Positions 52,771 through 61,406 of a DNA stretch of 64,000 bases are shown here, one piece after another. Origin of the DNA: Moheibacter stercoris (GTDB lineage Bacteria; Bacteroidota; Bacteroidia; Flavobacteriales; Weeksellaceae); assembly GCF_040545805.1 (NCBI RefSeq), contig NZ_JBEPMO010000001.1:372001-436000 (forward strand), written 5' to 3'. Numbering within the stretch: position 1 is the stretch's first letter; each line of letters starts with the position of its first letter. The notes beneath the pieces are model-generated. The model did no database searches. It saw nothing but the letters and a program-made list of their open reading frames with translations, and was not told where the DNA came from. The translations under genes and the position numbers were made by a program.

Positions 52771-53469
52771 ATGAAAAAAATTACGTTAGGTTTAGTTCTA
52801 GCAATGGCTTGTATGGGTGTTAAAGCACAATTATTAAACGAAGTAAAAAACATGGCTGTTGCCGAAAGTCAGGAGATGACTGGAAATGCATTGAGCGATG
52901 TTACAGATGGTGCAGTTGACAGAATCATGGACGGTGATGTTGTTTGGGGGATTAGAGCCAATGGTTTAATCAACACTACCTCTTTGGGTGATTTAGAAAA
53001 TGCAAAAAATTTAAGCAATCATGGTTTTAACGTGGGTGTTTCTGCACGTTTTAATTTTGACGATTCTGATCTTTTTGTTAACCCAGAATTGTATTATACT
53101 CATTTAGGAAATGGTCGTTTGGATTTGCCAATTTTAGGAGGTTATCAAATCTCTGACACCTTTGCGATTATCGCAGGTCCGACTTTGGCTTATATTTTCT
53201 CTGATAATTCAGAATCTGATTTAGTAGAAGCAGGAACAGGAGCTATGGATGGTTCATTGAGCATGGAAGGAATTTCATCTAAATTGACGTTTGGATACCA
53301 AGCTGGTTTACAAGCTTACTTTAATAATTTCGTTATCTCTGCTAAATATGATGGCTCATTTACAGGTCAAGTTGTTGACATTGTCAACACAGCTTCTGGA
53401 GCAAAATTACAAGAAGAAGTAAGAACAAGTTTTATTTCAATTGGTATTGGGTATAATTTTGGATTTTAA
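52771..53469 (+). CDS. Outer-membrane beta-barrel protein
   Basis: 232 residues with a signal peptide (MKKITLGLVLAMACMGVKAQ) and a C-terminal beta barrel ending in the outer-membrane signature SFISIGIGYNFGF. Amphipathic strands include WGIRANGLINTT, NVGVSARFNFDDSDLFVNPELYYTHL and FAIIAGPTLAYIF. It resembles OmpW/PorT-type small barrels of Bacteroidota (outer membrane beta-barrel protein family). An extra ~30-residue segment before the barrel (AVAESQEMTGNALSDVTDGA) is unusual. Two paralogous TPR-LuxR regulator genes flank it on the opposite strand, making it a likely target or partner. A terminator follows at 53501. Confidence 0.82.
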   Translation: MKKITLGLVLAMACMGVKAQLLNEVKNMAVAESQEMTGNALSDVTDGAVDRIMDGDVVWGIRANGLINTTSLGDLENAKNLSNHGFNVGVSARFNFDDSDLFVNPELYYTHLGNGRLDLPILGGYQISDTFAIIAGPTLAYIFSDNSESDLVEAGTGAMDGSLSMEGISSKLTFGYQAGLQAYFNNFVISAKYDGSFTGQVVDIVNTASGAKLQEEVRTSFISIGIGYNFGF

Positions 53470-53500
53470 CTCTCAACCTGAGTATATACCAATTTAAAAG

Positions 53501-53523
53501 CCCCTCAAATTTGAGGGGTTTTT
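53501..53523. terminator. Terminator of the OMP gene / regulator B
   Basis: CCCCTCAAA pairs perfectly with TTTGAGGGG, with T5 after it on the plus strand and an A-run before it. Bidirectional between convergent genes. Confidence 0.85.
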
Positions 53524-53526
53524 ACT

Positions 53527-54732
53527 TTATAAATCATATCGGTTTTCAATACCTAATGTTTGATAAATGATTTTCAAATGGTATTTAACGGTGTTTTCAG
53601 AAATGAATAATTGAGAACCAATTTCTTTGTTGGTTTTTCCTTGTTTGACCAATTCTATGATTTGTAATTGACGTTCGGTGAAATTTTGATTGTTGATTAA
53701 ATTTTTCGTTTCACCTTTTTCATGGATGCTTTTGGAAATTTTTTCCAACTCCTCACGCATGCGTTTATTTTCAGATTCCGAAATGGATCGTTTTACTCGA
53801 TTTAAACGAAATAATTTAAACAAAACAATAAGAAAGGCAGATAAGATAACAACCAATGCAATCATCGCGATTCGGATTCTCTTTTCGTATTTGATTTCCA
53901 TATCTTTTCGTTCCGACAATAAATCGCGCTCCAGTACTTTTAATTTGTTGTTGGCAGAGGAAATGTTGTATCGGTTAAACTCTTCCACAGCAATTAGATG
54001 GTAATGCATGGCTTGTTTGTAATCTTCTTTCTCCATGTAGTATTTGCTCATGGCATCATGAATCCCAATCTTGTAAACTCCTGTATTGTATTTTTCGGCA
54101 TATTCAACTCCTAAATTATACGCCTCCAAAGCCTTTTCTTCGTTGTTCAAACTTCCATATAAGGAGATTTTTTTCCGATAAATATTGGGTAAATCTTTGG
54201 GGCTATGTTGTTGTAATATAGCAATACTCTCATTGAGCTGTTTCTCTGCTTCTTTAAATTTGTTTTGACGCATATTCATTACGGCCAGCAACCCAATGTA
54301 AAAAGCATGGGTTTCGGGATCTAAATTGGCTATATCCTGCGGAGTGATGCTACTTAATACTTCCTCAACATCGTTGAACTTAAGCATATCAAAATGAATG
54401 AATAATTCTTCTACTTTGATTCTACTGTTTGCTTTTTCTTTAATTGGAGATTGGTTGGCCCAAATTTTCGCAAGGTTTAAGTTTTCTAAAACCTCGGCAT
54501 AATTGAAAATACGTTTGTAAGTTAGAGCCTTTTGTAGATAGGCATTGTAAATGTCAATAGGTTGGGAATCGTCAGAATTGATGATTTTGTCCAACTCAAT
54601 GATGGATTGATCATATTTCTGTTCATTGTTTAGTTTTAAAATCTCTTTTTGGAGATTTTCAGTAGAAATGGTTTGGCAAAAAATAAGGTTGGAAAGTAAA
54701 GTTAGGATGATGAATAATAAACTTCCCCTCAT
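53527..54732 (-). CDS. TPR membrane regulator with LuxR-type HTH (B)
   Basis: 401 residues, paralogue of the protein at 51196. Signal peptide MRGSLLFIILTLLSNLIFCQ, TPR-like repeats, transmembrane segment (IAMIALVVILSAFLIVLFKL), coiled coil, and HTH FTERQLQIIELVKQGKTNKE, then IGSQLFISENTVKYHLKIIY. It ends ENRYDL. An inverted CTACC/GGTAG site lies 49-64 bases upstream of the ATG, at nearly the same distance as for regulator A, consistent with auto- or cross-regulation. Regulator pairs of this type probably arose by duplication around the OMP gene. Ligand unknown. Confidence 0.88.
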   Translation of the reverse strand: MRGSLLFIILTLLSNLIFCQTISTENLQKEILKLNNEQKYDQSIIELDKIINSDDSQPIDIYNAYLQKALTYKRIFNYAEVLENLNLAKIWANQSPIKEKANSRIKVEELFIHFDMLKFNDVEEVLSSITPQDIANLDPETHAFYIGLLAVMNMRQNKFKEAEKQLNESIAILQQHSPKDLPNIYRKKISLYGSLNNEEKALEAYNLGVEYAEKYNTGVYKIGIHDAMSKYYMEKEDYKQAMHYHLIAVEEFNRYNISSANNKLKVLERDLLSERKDMEIKYEKRIRIAMIALVVILSAFLIVLFKLFRLNRVKRSISESENKRMREELEKISKSIHEKGETKNLINNQNFTERQLQIIELVKQGKTNKEIGSQLFISENTVKYHLKIIYQTLGIENRYDL

Positions 54733-54780
54733 GCGTTTTCGTTCATTTTATTTATTTATTAAGTAGAGATTTACGGGCTG

Positions 54781-54796
54781 CTACCCGAATAGGTAG
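54781..54796. promoter_or_regulatory. Operator-like site 3 upstream of regulator B
   Basis: CTACCCGAATAGGTAG, an imperfect 16-bp inverted repeat, followed by a further AACTACCCG half site at 54802-54810. Confidence 0.5.
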
Positions 54797-55137
54797 GTAA
54801 TAACTACCCGCCAACTATCCTTCAAAAATAACATTATTAACGTTTAAATGTGGAATTTTGTAAATGAATTTAAGTGAAATTTATACTTTGCCGATAAGCG
54901 ATTAAGCTAAGAAGTTAAATCCTAATGCGTTGAAAATAAAATTAGAAATTATCTTCTTTAATCAAATTTTGACATTCTTTCTACTTATGTCAACTTCCAT
55001 TAAAAATCAAAACTTTAAATTGTATAAAAAATTATTCTTAGCATTTGGTTAGGGCATATGTTGGAGTATTTAAGAGTCAACTAAATGGATCCTAAAAAGT
55101 TGACAAAATTTGTTTGATGTTAGGGGCATCAACAAAC

Positions 55138-55165
55138 AAACCCCGAGTAATTCTCGGGGTTTTTC
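55138..55165. terminator. Terminator hairpin at the cysS end
   Basis: AAACCCCGAG pairs with CTCGGGGTTT, with T5 beyond it on the plus strand and T-rich sequence on the minus side. cysS (minus strand) is the gene ending here. Confidence 0.8.
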
Positions 55166-55188
55166 TTTTTGTATGTTTATTTTGATCG

Positions 55189-56673
55189 TTAATTCAAACT
55201 ATAATCGGTGCCATCTTTTCCATCTTTTAATTGGATGCCAGCAGCCAATAATTCATCACGAATTTGATCGGACAATGCCCAATTTTTATCGGCTCTTGCC
55301 TGATTTCTCATTTTAATCAATAGTTGAATCGCTGCATCTAGCTTTTCTGAGTTTCCTTGAGATTCTTCTTCTGATTTCAATCCCAAAACATCAAAAACAA
55401 ATGCTTGAAGCGCATTCTGTAAAGTGGAAATATCCTCAGCTGTTAACTTTTCTGAACCTGCTTTTGCTCCATTGATGACACGAATTGCTTCAAATAAATG
55501 CGAGATCAAAATCGGTGTATTGAAATCGTCATCCATCGCGGCATAGGCTTGCTTTAGCCATTCTTGCACATCAAAACTAGATTCTGTCGAAGCTTCCAAT
55601 GAATTCAAAGCTTTCAATCCATCCATCAAACGGTTGAAACCTTTTTCACTTGCGATCATGGCATCATTGGAAATATCCAAAACACTTCTATAATGCGCTT
55701 GAAGAAAACAGAATCGTACCACGCTCGGATGAAAAGGTTTTTCAAAGAAATCGTTGTCGCCATTGACCAATTGCATTGGTAAAATATAGTTTCCAGTTGA
55801 TTTACTCATGCGTTGTCCGTTCATGGTCAACATATTGGCGTGCATCCAATATTTTACAGGTTGTTGATTATTGGCAGCTTTGGCTTGCGCAATTTCGCAT
55901 TCGTGATGAGGGAATTTCAAATCCATTCCACCACCATGAATATCAAAATAATCACCTAAATATTTGGTGCTCATTACGGTACATTCTAGGTGCCATCCTG
56001 GGAATCCATCGCCCCAAGGAGAACCCCAACGCATGATATGTGCAGGTGAGGCATTTTTCCACAATGCAAAATCCACTGGATTTCTTTTTTCGCCTTGGCC
56101 ATCAAGATCACGAGTGTTGTTAATCAATTCTTCAATATTTCGACGGCTCAATTCGCCATAATTCAAGCCTTTTTGATTGTAAGCTTCTACGTCAAAATAA
56201 ACCGATCCATTGATTTCATACGCCAATCCCAAATCGATTAATTTTTGAGTCAATTCGATTTGTTCCAAAATATGACCTGTTGCGGTTGGTTCAATCGTTG
56301 GAGGTAAAAAATTAAAGGTATCCAAAACCTTGTGGAAATCGACGGTATATTTTTGAACGATTTCCATAGGTTCCAATTTCTCCAATTTGGATTGTTTCAC
56401 AAAGCGGTCGTTTTCAACATTTCCATCATCGGTTAAATGCCCTGCATCTGTGATGTTTCGAACGTAACGAACATTGTAGCCCAAATGCAATAAATAGCGA
56501 TAAATCATATCAAAAGACATAAACGTGCGCACATTTCCCAAATGGACATTGCTGTAAACAGTTGGCCCGCAAACATACATTCCTACTTTTTCAGGATGAA
56601 TCGGAGCAAAGGCTTCTTTCTCGCCACTTAAGGTGTTTTGTACTTTTAGGTTATGTTCTTTTATCATTTTCAA
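55189..56673 (-). CDS. cysS: Cysteine-tRNA ligase
   Basis: Charges tRNA-Cys. 494 residues. Motifs: MYVCGPTVYSNVHLGNVRTF (zinc Cys and the HIGH-like HLGN), WHLECTVMSTKYLG and FPHHECEIAQAKA (zinc ligands), and the KMSKS variant RMSKSTGNYILP (about residue 286). The end MRNQARADKNWALSDQIRDELLAAGI is the typical DALR-like tail. It begins 11 bases after a secreted-protein gene and lies in an operon with folE on the minus strand. Met3 is an alternative start. Confidence 0.97.
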   Translation of the reverse strand: MKMIKEHNLKVQNTLSGEKEAFAPIHPEKVGMYVCGPTVYSNVHLGNVRTFMSFDMIYRYLLHLGYNVRYVRNITDAGHLTDDGNVENDRFVKQSKLEKLEPMEIVQKYTVDFHKVLDTFNFLPPTIEPTATGHILEQIELTQKLIDLGLAYEINGSVYFDVEAYNQKGLNYGELSRRNIEELINNTRDLDGQGEKRNPVDFALWKNASPAHIMRWGSPWGDGFPGWHLECTVMSTKYLGDYFDIHGGGMDLKFPHHECEIAQAKAANNQQPVKYWMHANMLTMNGQRMSKSTGNYILPMQLVNGDNDFFEKPFHPSVVRFCFLQAHYRSVLDISNDAMIASEKGFNRLMDGLKALNSLEASTESSFDVQEWLKQAYAAMDDDFNTPILISHLFEAIRVINGAKAGSEKLTAEDISTLQNALQAFVFDVLGLKSEEESQGNSEKLDAAIQLLIKMRNQARADKNWALSDQIRDELLAAGIQLKDGKDGTDYSLN

Positions 56674-56684
56674 ATTCTTAATAT

Positions 56685-57644
56685 TTAGTCTAAAATTAAT
56701 TCAATTCGAACAATTTCTTCTCTTTTCTTTTTTACTTCTTGGGTGGAAATGTCAATATTTCGTTTGGCTTCAATAAAATAAGGAACCCCTGGATCGTAAA
56801 AAAATTCAAAATAATGATGGTCTTCAATAAGATATTTGGCATTCTTCAGTTCTTTCAGGTTCTTATCATCATTTACCCCCATTTTGGTCAGTAAGTCAAA
56901 TAACATTTCTAAAGCATCTTCTTCATTTATTTTCATTTCATAGGTAAAAGAACAAAATCCATTCTCTAAATCTACGTGATCAAAATAAATTTTAGAATCA
57001 CCGCGCATAGTGCCTTCTCCCAATATATTGGGTATTTGATCTTCATATTCATGGACTTCATTTGAATTCAATAAAGCGCCAAATGGAAAATGAAAATAGG
57101 TTAATTCTTTCAAAACAATTGATTCAATTCCTTCTCTTGTTTTATAAATAGACAAAAAAGGCTGCAAAGCTTTTTGGAGTTGATCTTTTGAAGTCTGCGA
57201 ATTATTTTTTAGGGCTGAAACTATTAATTCATTTGTATAAGAAATCAAAAAATCAGAGAGTTCTTGCCAATTTTCTAATTCCTCAAATTCTCCTAGTTCA
57301 TTGGTCCTATATATATATTCTATTGTGGTTGCATTATTGTTTAATAAATCCGCAAATTCTGGAGGAATTATTCCCAAATTCGATTTATTGATCCATTTGA
57401 TTCGATAGGAATTTTCGGTTGAATCAATAACAGAAAATGTAGAAAAATAGGTAGTTGAATCTTTATTCTCTAGTTCATCACCATTCCAAGATTTACGAAT
57501 TTTTGTGACGAAATAATCATAATTATCACCTACAGACCAATACGCTACAAATGGAATTTGGGTAGAGTCTGTTTGCGAAAAACAAAAGACTGAACCCATT
57601 AAAAATATTCCAATGTATCGTAAAAGACGCAAAATTTTACACAT
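56685..57644 (-). CDS. Uncharacterised exported protein
   Basis: 319 residues, not recognised. A signal peptide (MCKILRLLRYIGIFLMGSVF, then CFSQ) and a soluble mature part beginning IPFVAYWSVGDNYDYFVTKI, with a W-x-x-G-D-x-Y-x-Y pattern. The rest is mixed alpha and beta with no catalytic motif: TYFSTFSVIDSTENSYRIKW and FFYDPGVPYFIEAKRNIDI. Placement is notable: its start overlaps the folE stop by 8 bases and its stop is 11 bases before cysS, so an exported protein sits inside a housekeeping operon. Function unknown. Confidence 0.75.
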   Translation of the reverse strand: MCKILRLLRYIGIFLMGSVFCFSQTDSTQIPFVAYWSVGDNYDYFVTKIRKSWNGDELENKDSTTYFSTFSVIDSTENSYRIKWINKSNLGIIPPEFADLLNNNATTIEYIYRTNELGEFEELENWQELSDFLISYTNELIVSALKNNSQTSKDQLQKALQPFLSIYKTREGIESIVLKELTYFHFPFGALLNSNEVHEYEDQIPNILGEGTMRGDSKIYFDHVDLENGFCSFTYEMKINEEDALEMLFDLLTKMGVNDDKNLKELKNAKYLIEDHHYFEFFYDPGVPYFIEAKRNIDISTQEVKKKREEIVRIELILD

Positions 57645-58314
57645 TAAACTTCGTTCTTACACCAATGTAGTGCAAAAACTCACGACGCGTGGTTGGGTCT
57701 GTTTTGAAAACTCCTCCCAATTCTGCCGTTACGGTTGAACTATCGATATCGCGAATTCCACGTGAATTCACACACAAATGTTTCGCATCGATCACACATG
57801 CCACATCTTCAGTTCCCAAAGCATCTTGCATTGCTTTCACGATTTGCATGGTTAAACGCTCTTGAACTTGAGGTCTTTTAGCAAAATAATCGACGATTCT
57901 GTTCATTTTGGAAAGACCAATTACTTTTCCATTGGAGATATATCCAATATGAGCTTTTCCAACAATTGGTAAGAAATGGTGTTCACAAGTTGAATAAACC
58001 GTGATGTCTTTTTCCACCAACATTTGGTTGTATTTGTATTTGTTGTCAAACGTAGACATTTTGGGTTTGCGCTCTGGAAGAAGTCCACCAAACAATTCTT
58101 GCACAAACATTTTGGCAACACGTTTTGGCGTTCCTTTCAAGCTATCATCTGTTAAATCCAATCCAAGAACATCCATGATTTTTGCAAAATCAGCTTCAAT
58201 CAAAGCAATTTTCTCTTCTGGACTTAATTCGAAAGCATTTGCTTTCATAGGTGTATCGTGATGTGATGAAAAATGGCTATCACCCATTTCATCATGAAAT
58301 TCATTTTGTGACAT
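57637..58314 (-). CDS. folE: GTP cyclohydrolase I
   Basis: Converts GTP to dihydroneopterin triphosphate, the first step of folate and pterin synthesis. 225 residues. The zinc-site Cys and the catalytic core are visible: ITVYSTCEHHFLPIVGKAHI, LSKMNRIVDYFAKRPQVQER, and DVACVIDAKHLCVNSRGIRD. The N-terminal ~45 residues are acidic and His-rich, as in related enzymes. A TAAATTTG -7 box lies on the minus strand at 58334-58341. First gene of folE-secreted protein-cysS. Confidence 0.96.
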   Translation of the reverse strand: MSQNEFHDEMGDSHFSSHHDTPMKANAFELSPEEKIALIEADFAKIMDVLGLDLTDDSLKGTPKRVAKMFVQELFGGLLPERKPKMSTFDNKYKYNQMLVEKDITVYSTCEHHFLPIVGKAHIGYISNGKVIGLSKMNRIVDYFAKRPQVQERLTMQIVKAMQDALGTEDVACVIDAKHLCVNSRGIRDIDSSTVTAELGGVFKTDPTTRREFLHYIGVRTKFNV

Positions 58315-58677
58315 TCTCTATCAGTTTAAACGGCAAATTTACCGAATCAGAATTAGAATAGGAAGTTAAATTCAGGAATCTCCATTTTTCGGTTGGATTT
58401 TAGTAATTCAGGAGTAGATTTTTAACGGAAATTTTAAAAATCAGGGTTAACCCCTAAACATTCGCTACTTCTCAAGCTCATCTTTGCAGTCTAATTTATA
58501 GTTTACCTCTCTCAAAATAAATCATGAGAAATCTATTGAATTATTTGGTGCTATACGTAAAAGTCGAAATGTAAAAATGGGATCCTCTATCTACTAAAAT
58601 TTGATTACAAAACTCTCAAACAACCCATGAAAATTAATTGATACTTTTGCCCAAATAAATTTATATAATTAACAGTA
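58315..58677. promoter_or_regulatory. folE / histidine kinase divergent region
   Basis: 363 bases without a gene. Minus-strand TAAATTTG at 58334-58341 is a candidate -7 for folE. Plus-strand TACTTTTG at 58642-58649, followed by CCC, is a candidate -7 for the kinase gene. A short GGGTTAACCC palindrome is near 58444. No other structure was seen. Confidence 0.45.
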
Positions 58678-60690
58678 ATGATGAGGCATTGCAAAGTATT
58701 TTATCCATTAGTCATCTCTCTATTTTGGTTATTTTCTTGTCAAGAAAAAACTCAAAATGGAGAGTCTGATGTAAAAACTACTTCTCTGGAGAGTAAATTC
58801 GAATCCATCAATCAATACAATTGGATCCGTGATTTTGCTAATTTCAAGGATGAAAGCTATCAAGAAAAATTTGAGCAACTCTTCAACAAAAGTTTATCTG
58901 ATAAGAATTTTGAAAATGCCGCAGCTTATTTAATAGCGTATGGAATTGCTGCCAAGCAAACACAAAATATTGACACTGCTTATGTGGCTGAAGCAATTGA
59001 GTTTCTAGAAAAACATCGAGACAAAATATCGGGTGAAGCAAATAGTACCTTAAGCCATTACATTGGTGCTCAGTATAAAAATGCACGTCAGATTCAAGAA
59101 AGTAACAAATGGTTTGAAAATTCTTTTTCTAAGCATATTGAATCCAATACTCATCATCAAGCCATCGGATTGTCTCATTTATTGATGGGGCAAAACTATT
59201 TTGAACAAAGAAGTTTGGACCAGGCAGAAAAACATTTAATTGCTGCTTTGGAAATTTTCGAAAAAATTGGTGATAGAGAAAATAAAGCCAAGGTTAGTTT
59301 AATGATGCATAGCATGTATGTGCGAAACAAAGCATATGACAAGGCTGAATCAATTTTAGAAGAAGCCATTGATATTTTTGAACAAGAGAAGAGTGATTTT
59401 TATGCGTTAACAGGACATATTTTCTATGTTCATTATCATCTCGAAAAGTACGATACCATCAAAGCGATTGCGCAAATTGATCAAATGAACCAATTTGCCA
59501 AATCATACAAGGATATTACAGAATACCATTCCGCTATTTTAAACTTATTTCTGTCCATGAAATTTATGGGATTGAAACAGGAAGATAGTGCTGCGTATTA
59601 TTTAAATCAGGCAAAGGAAATAACGGAACGAACAGGAATTCCAGATTTGCAAATGCGCACCTTTTTTACCAATGTTTCATTTGCCAACAAATTTGGTAAA
59701 CCTTTGGAGAATCCAGAAGAGGTAGAAGCCTATTTCAACGCATTGTTTGAAGGTGGCGAAGAAAATAGTCAATATTTGGTGCAATTGGCAGTTCCGCTAT
59801 ATTTCTACAATAAAAAAGAAGGAAATTATGAAAAGGCGAATATTTACAGCGAATACCTGATTTCAGATGCCTTCAATCAAGCAGCAAAACGAGTAGAACA
59901 TCAATTGTTCGAATTGGAAACAAAATACCAAACCGAACTCAAAGAAAAAACCATTTTACAACAGGAACAGAAAATTGAACAGAAAAATAAAATCATCTAT
60001 TGGTTGATTTTAGGTGCAATTGTCATTCTATTTTCTTTCGTTGTTATCCTTTTTTGGCTAAAGAACAAAAGCATTTTAAAAGAAAAGAATCTCACCGAAA
60101 ACTTTGCATCTCAATTGCTTCATAAAACAGAAAGTGAACGCAAACGAATCGCGTCTGACCTCCACGATAGTGTCAGCAATGAATTGGTCAATCTTCGTCA
60201 TAGTATTGATGAAAAGGATTTGTCCATCAAAATGAAAATCGATTCTATTTTAGAAGAAGTTCGCAATATTAGTAGAAACATTAGTCCAACCTTATTTGAT
60301 AAAATCGGATTTGAATTAAGTATTGAACAACTTGTCGAAAGAGTTCAAATCCAACATGATTTCTTTATAAGCTCAGAAATTGATTACAATGGTGGCATTA
60401 GTAATGACAAAGAATTGCAATTATACCGAATCATTCAAGAAGCCATTACCAACATTTTGAAACATGCCGATGCAGTAGCGGGAAAAATTACTATTCAAGA
60501 AACAGATCAAGCCATTTTGGTGGAAATTAAGGACAATGGGAAAGGATTCGATGTCGAGAAGATGCTCGAGAAAGGAAATTGTTTTGGCCTTTTAAATATC
60601 AAAGAGCGAGCGAAATACATCAATGGAAATGTGAGTTTCCAATCTGATAAAAATGGAACGATTGTTAAAATTACGATACCTAAGGAATAA
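58678..60690 (+). CDS. TPR-containing sensor histidine kinase (NarL/DesK class)
   Basis: 670 residues. An N-terminal lipoprotein-like signal (MMRHCKVFYPLVISLFWLFSC, Cys21), TPR-like repeats (about 60-400), a coiled coil, a transmembrane segment (IIYWLILGAIVILFSFVVIL), then HisKA_3 with the phospho-accepting His in RIASDLHDSVSNELVNL (His496) and an HATPase_c domain: LYRIIQEAITNILKHADA (N box), VEIKDNGKGFD (G1) and CFGLLNIKERA (G2). It is thus a periplasmic-TPR kinase of the two-component type used by LuxR-class response regulators. Its partner follows three bases later. The lipid anchor plus membrane helix is unusual. Signal unknown. Confidence 0.9.
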   Translation: MMRHCKVFYPLVISLFWLFSCQEKTQNGESDVKTTSLESKFESINQYNWIRDFANFKDESYQEKFEQLFNKSLSDKNFENAAAYLIAYGIAAKQTQNIDTAYVAEAIEFLEKHRDKISGEANSTLSHYIGAQYKNARQIQESNKWFENSFSKHIESNTHHQAIGLSHLLMGQNYFEQRSLDQAEKHLIAALEIFEKIGDRENKAKVSLMMHSMYVRNKAYDKAESILEEAIDIFEQEKSDFYALTGHIFYVHYHLEKYDTIKAIAQIDQMNQFAKSYKDITEYHSAILNLFLSMKFMGLKQEDSAAYYLNQAKEITERTGIPDLQMRTFFTNVSFANKFGKPLENPEEVEAYFNALFEGGEENSQYLVQLAVPLYFYNKKEGNYEKANIYSEYLISDAFNQAAKRVEHQLFELETKYQTELKEKTILQQEQKIEQKNKIIYWLILGAIVILFSFVVILFWLKNKSILKEKNLTENFASQLLHKTESERKRIASDLHDSVSNELVNLRHSIDEKDLSIKMKIDSILEEVRNISRNISPTLFDKIGFELSIEQLVERVQIQHDFFISSEIDYNGGISNDKELQLYRIIQEAITNILKHADAVAGKITIQETDQAILVEIKDNGKGFDVEKMLEKGNCFGLLNIKERAKYINGNVSFQSDKNGTIVKITIPKE

Positions 60691-60693
60691 AAT

Positions 60694-61329
60694 ATGCATT
60701 TTATAATCGCAGACGACCATCCACTTTCCTTACTAGGAACGCAAGTTTTGGTAGAAAGTATGGGCTATGTCGTATTGGAAACTTGTAAAAATGGACAATC
60801 GGCATGGAACGCCATTAGTCGATTGAAGCCCGATGTTGTGATACTCGATATCTCCATGCCCGAAATCAGTGGACTGGAGCTTTCAGAGAAAATTCGATTG
60901 CATCAATTGGAAACCAAAATTATACTGCTAACTTCTCACAAAGAATTGAGTATTTTTAAGAAAGCAGAAGAACTCAACATCAATGCGTATTTGTTGAAAG
61001 AATATGCTTTAGAAGAATTGAGGCAATGCATTACCCATCTAAAAACTCATGACAAATACATAAGTCAGCGCATCAAAAACGATTTAGAAAAAGATGTGAA
61101 TTTTCAGAAAGACGAAGCGATGAATCAATTGAGTTTTTCTGAGAAAAAGGTTTTTGAGCTGATTACACAACAGAAAACAACCAAGGAAATTGCTGAATTA
61201 TTGTTTTTGTCTGAAAAGACGATTGAAACACACCGCGCTTCTATCATCCGAAAATTAGGATTAAAATCTGAACGAAATGCTTTGTTGAAATTTGCCGCTC
61301 AATTGCAAAGCAATCAAGCAAAAATCTAA
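60694..61329 (+). CDS. LuxR-class response regulator
   Basis: 211 residues: a receiver domain with acidic pair Asp7-Asp8 (IIADDHP), phospho-acceptor Asp52 (VVILDISMPEISG), Thr in LLTSH and the conserved Lys of YLLKEY, then a GerE HTH (SFSEKKVFELITQQKTTKEI, IETHRASIIRKLGLKS). It starts three bases after the kinase stop and is the obvious cognate regulator. Targets are unknown; a role in the hut genes downstream is not shown. Confidence 0.93.
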   Translation: MHFIIADDHPLSLLGTQVLVESMGYVVLETCKNGQSAWNAISRLKPDVVILDISMPEISGLELSEKIRLHQLETKIILLTSHKELSIFKKAEELNINAYLLKEYALEELRQCITHLKTHDKYISQRIKNDLEKDVNFQKDEAMNQLSFSEKKVFELITQQKTTKEIAELLFLSEKTIETHRASIIRKLGLKSERNALLKFAAQLQSNQAKI

Positions 61330-61354
61330 TTTTCAGTCCGATTCTAAACTAGCG

Positions 61355-61382
61355 TTGTCTCTGTTCCAAATTTGTATATTTG
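61355..61382 (+). promoter_or_regulatory. Promoter of hutH
   Basis: TTG (61355-61357), 17-nt spacer, TATATTTG (61375-61382), about 24 bases before the ATG at 61407. It overlaps the extended frame from 61380, supporting the later start. Confidence 0.6.
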
Positions 61383-61406
61383 GGTTTTAATACAAGACAG
61401 ACAAAA

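Larger units (their letters stand above)
54733..55188. other. Gene-free intergenic region, regulator B / cysS
   Basis: 456 bases without a credible gene. It holds operator-like site 3, AT-rich sequence, a hairpin TTTGTTTGATG paired with CATCAACAAACAAA (bulged, about 55108-55140) and the cysS terminator. No tRNA-like structure was seen. Confidence 0.5.
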
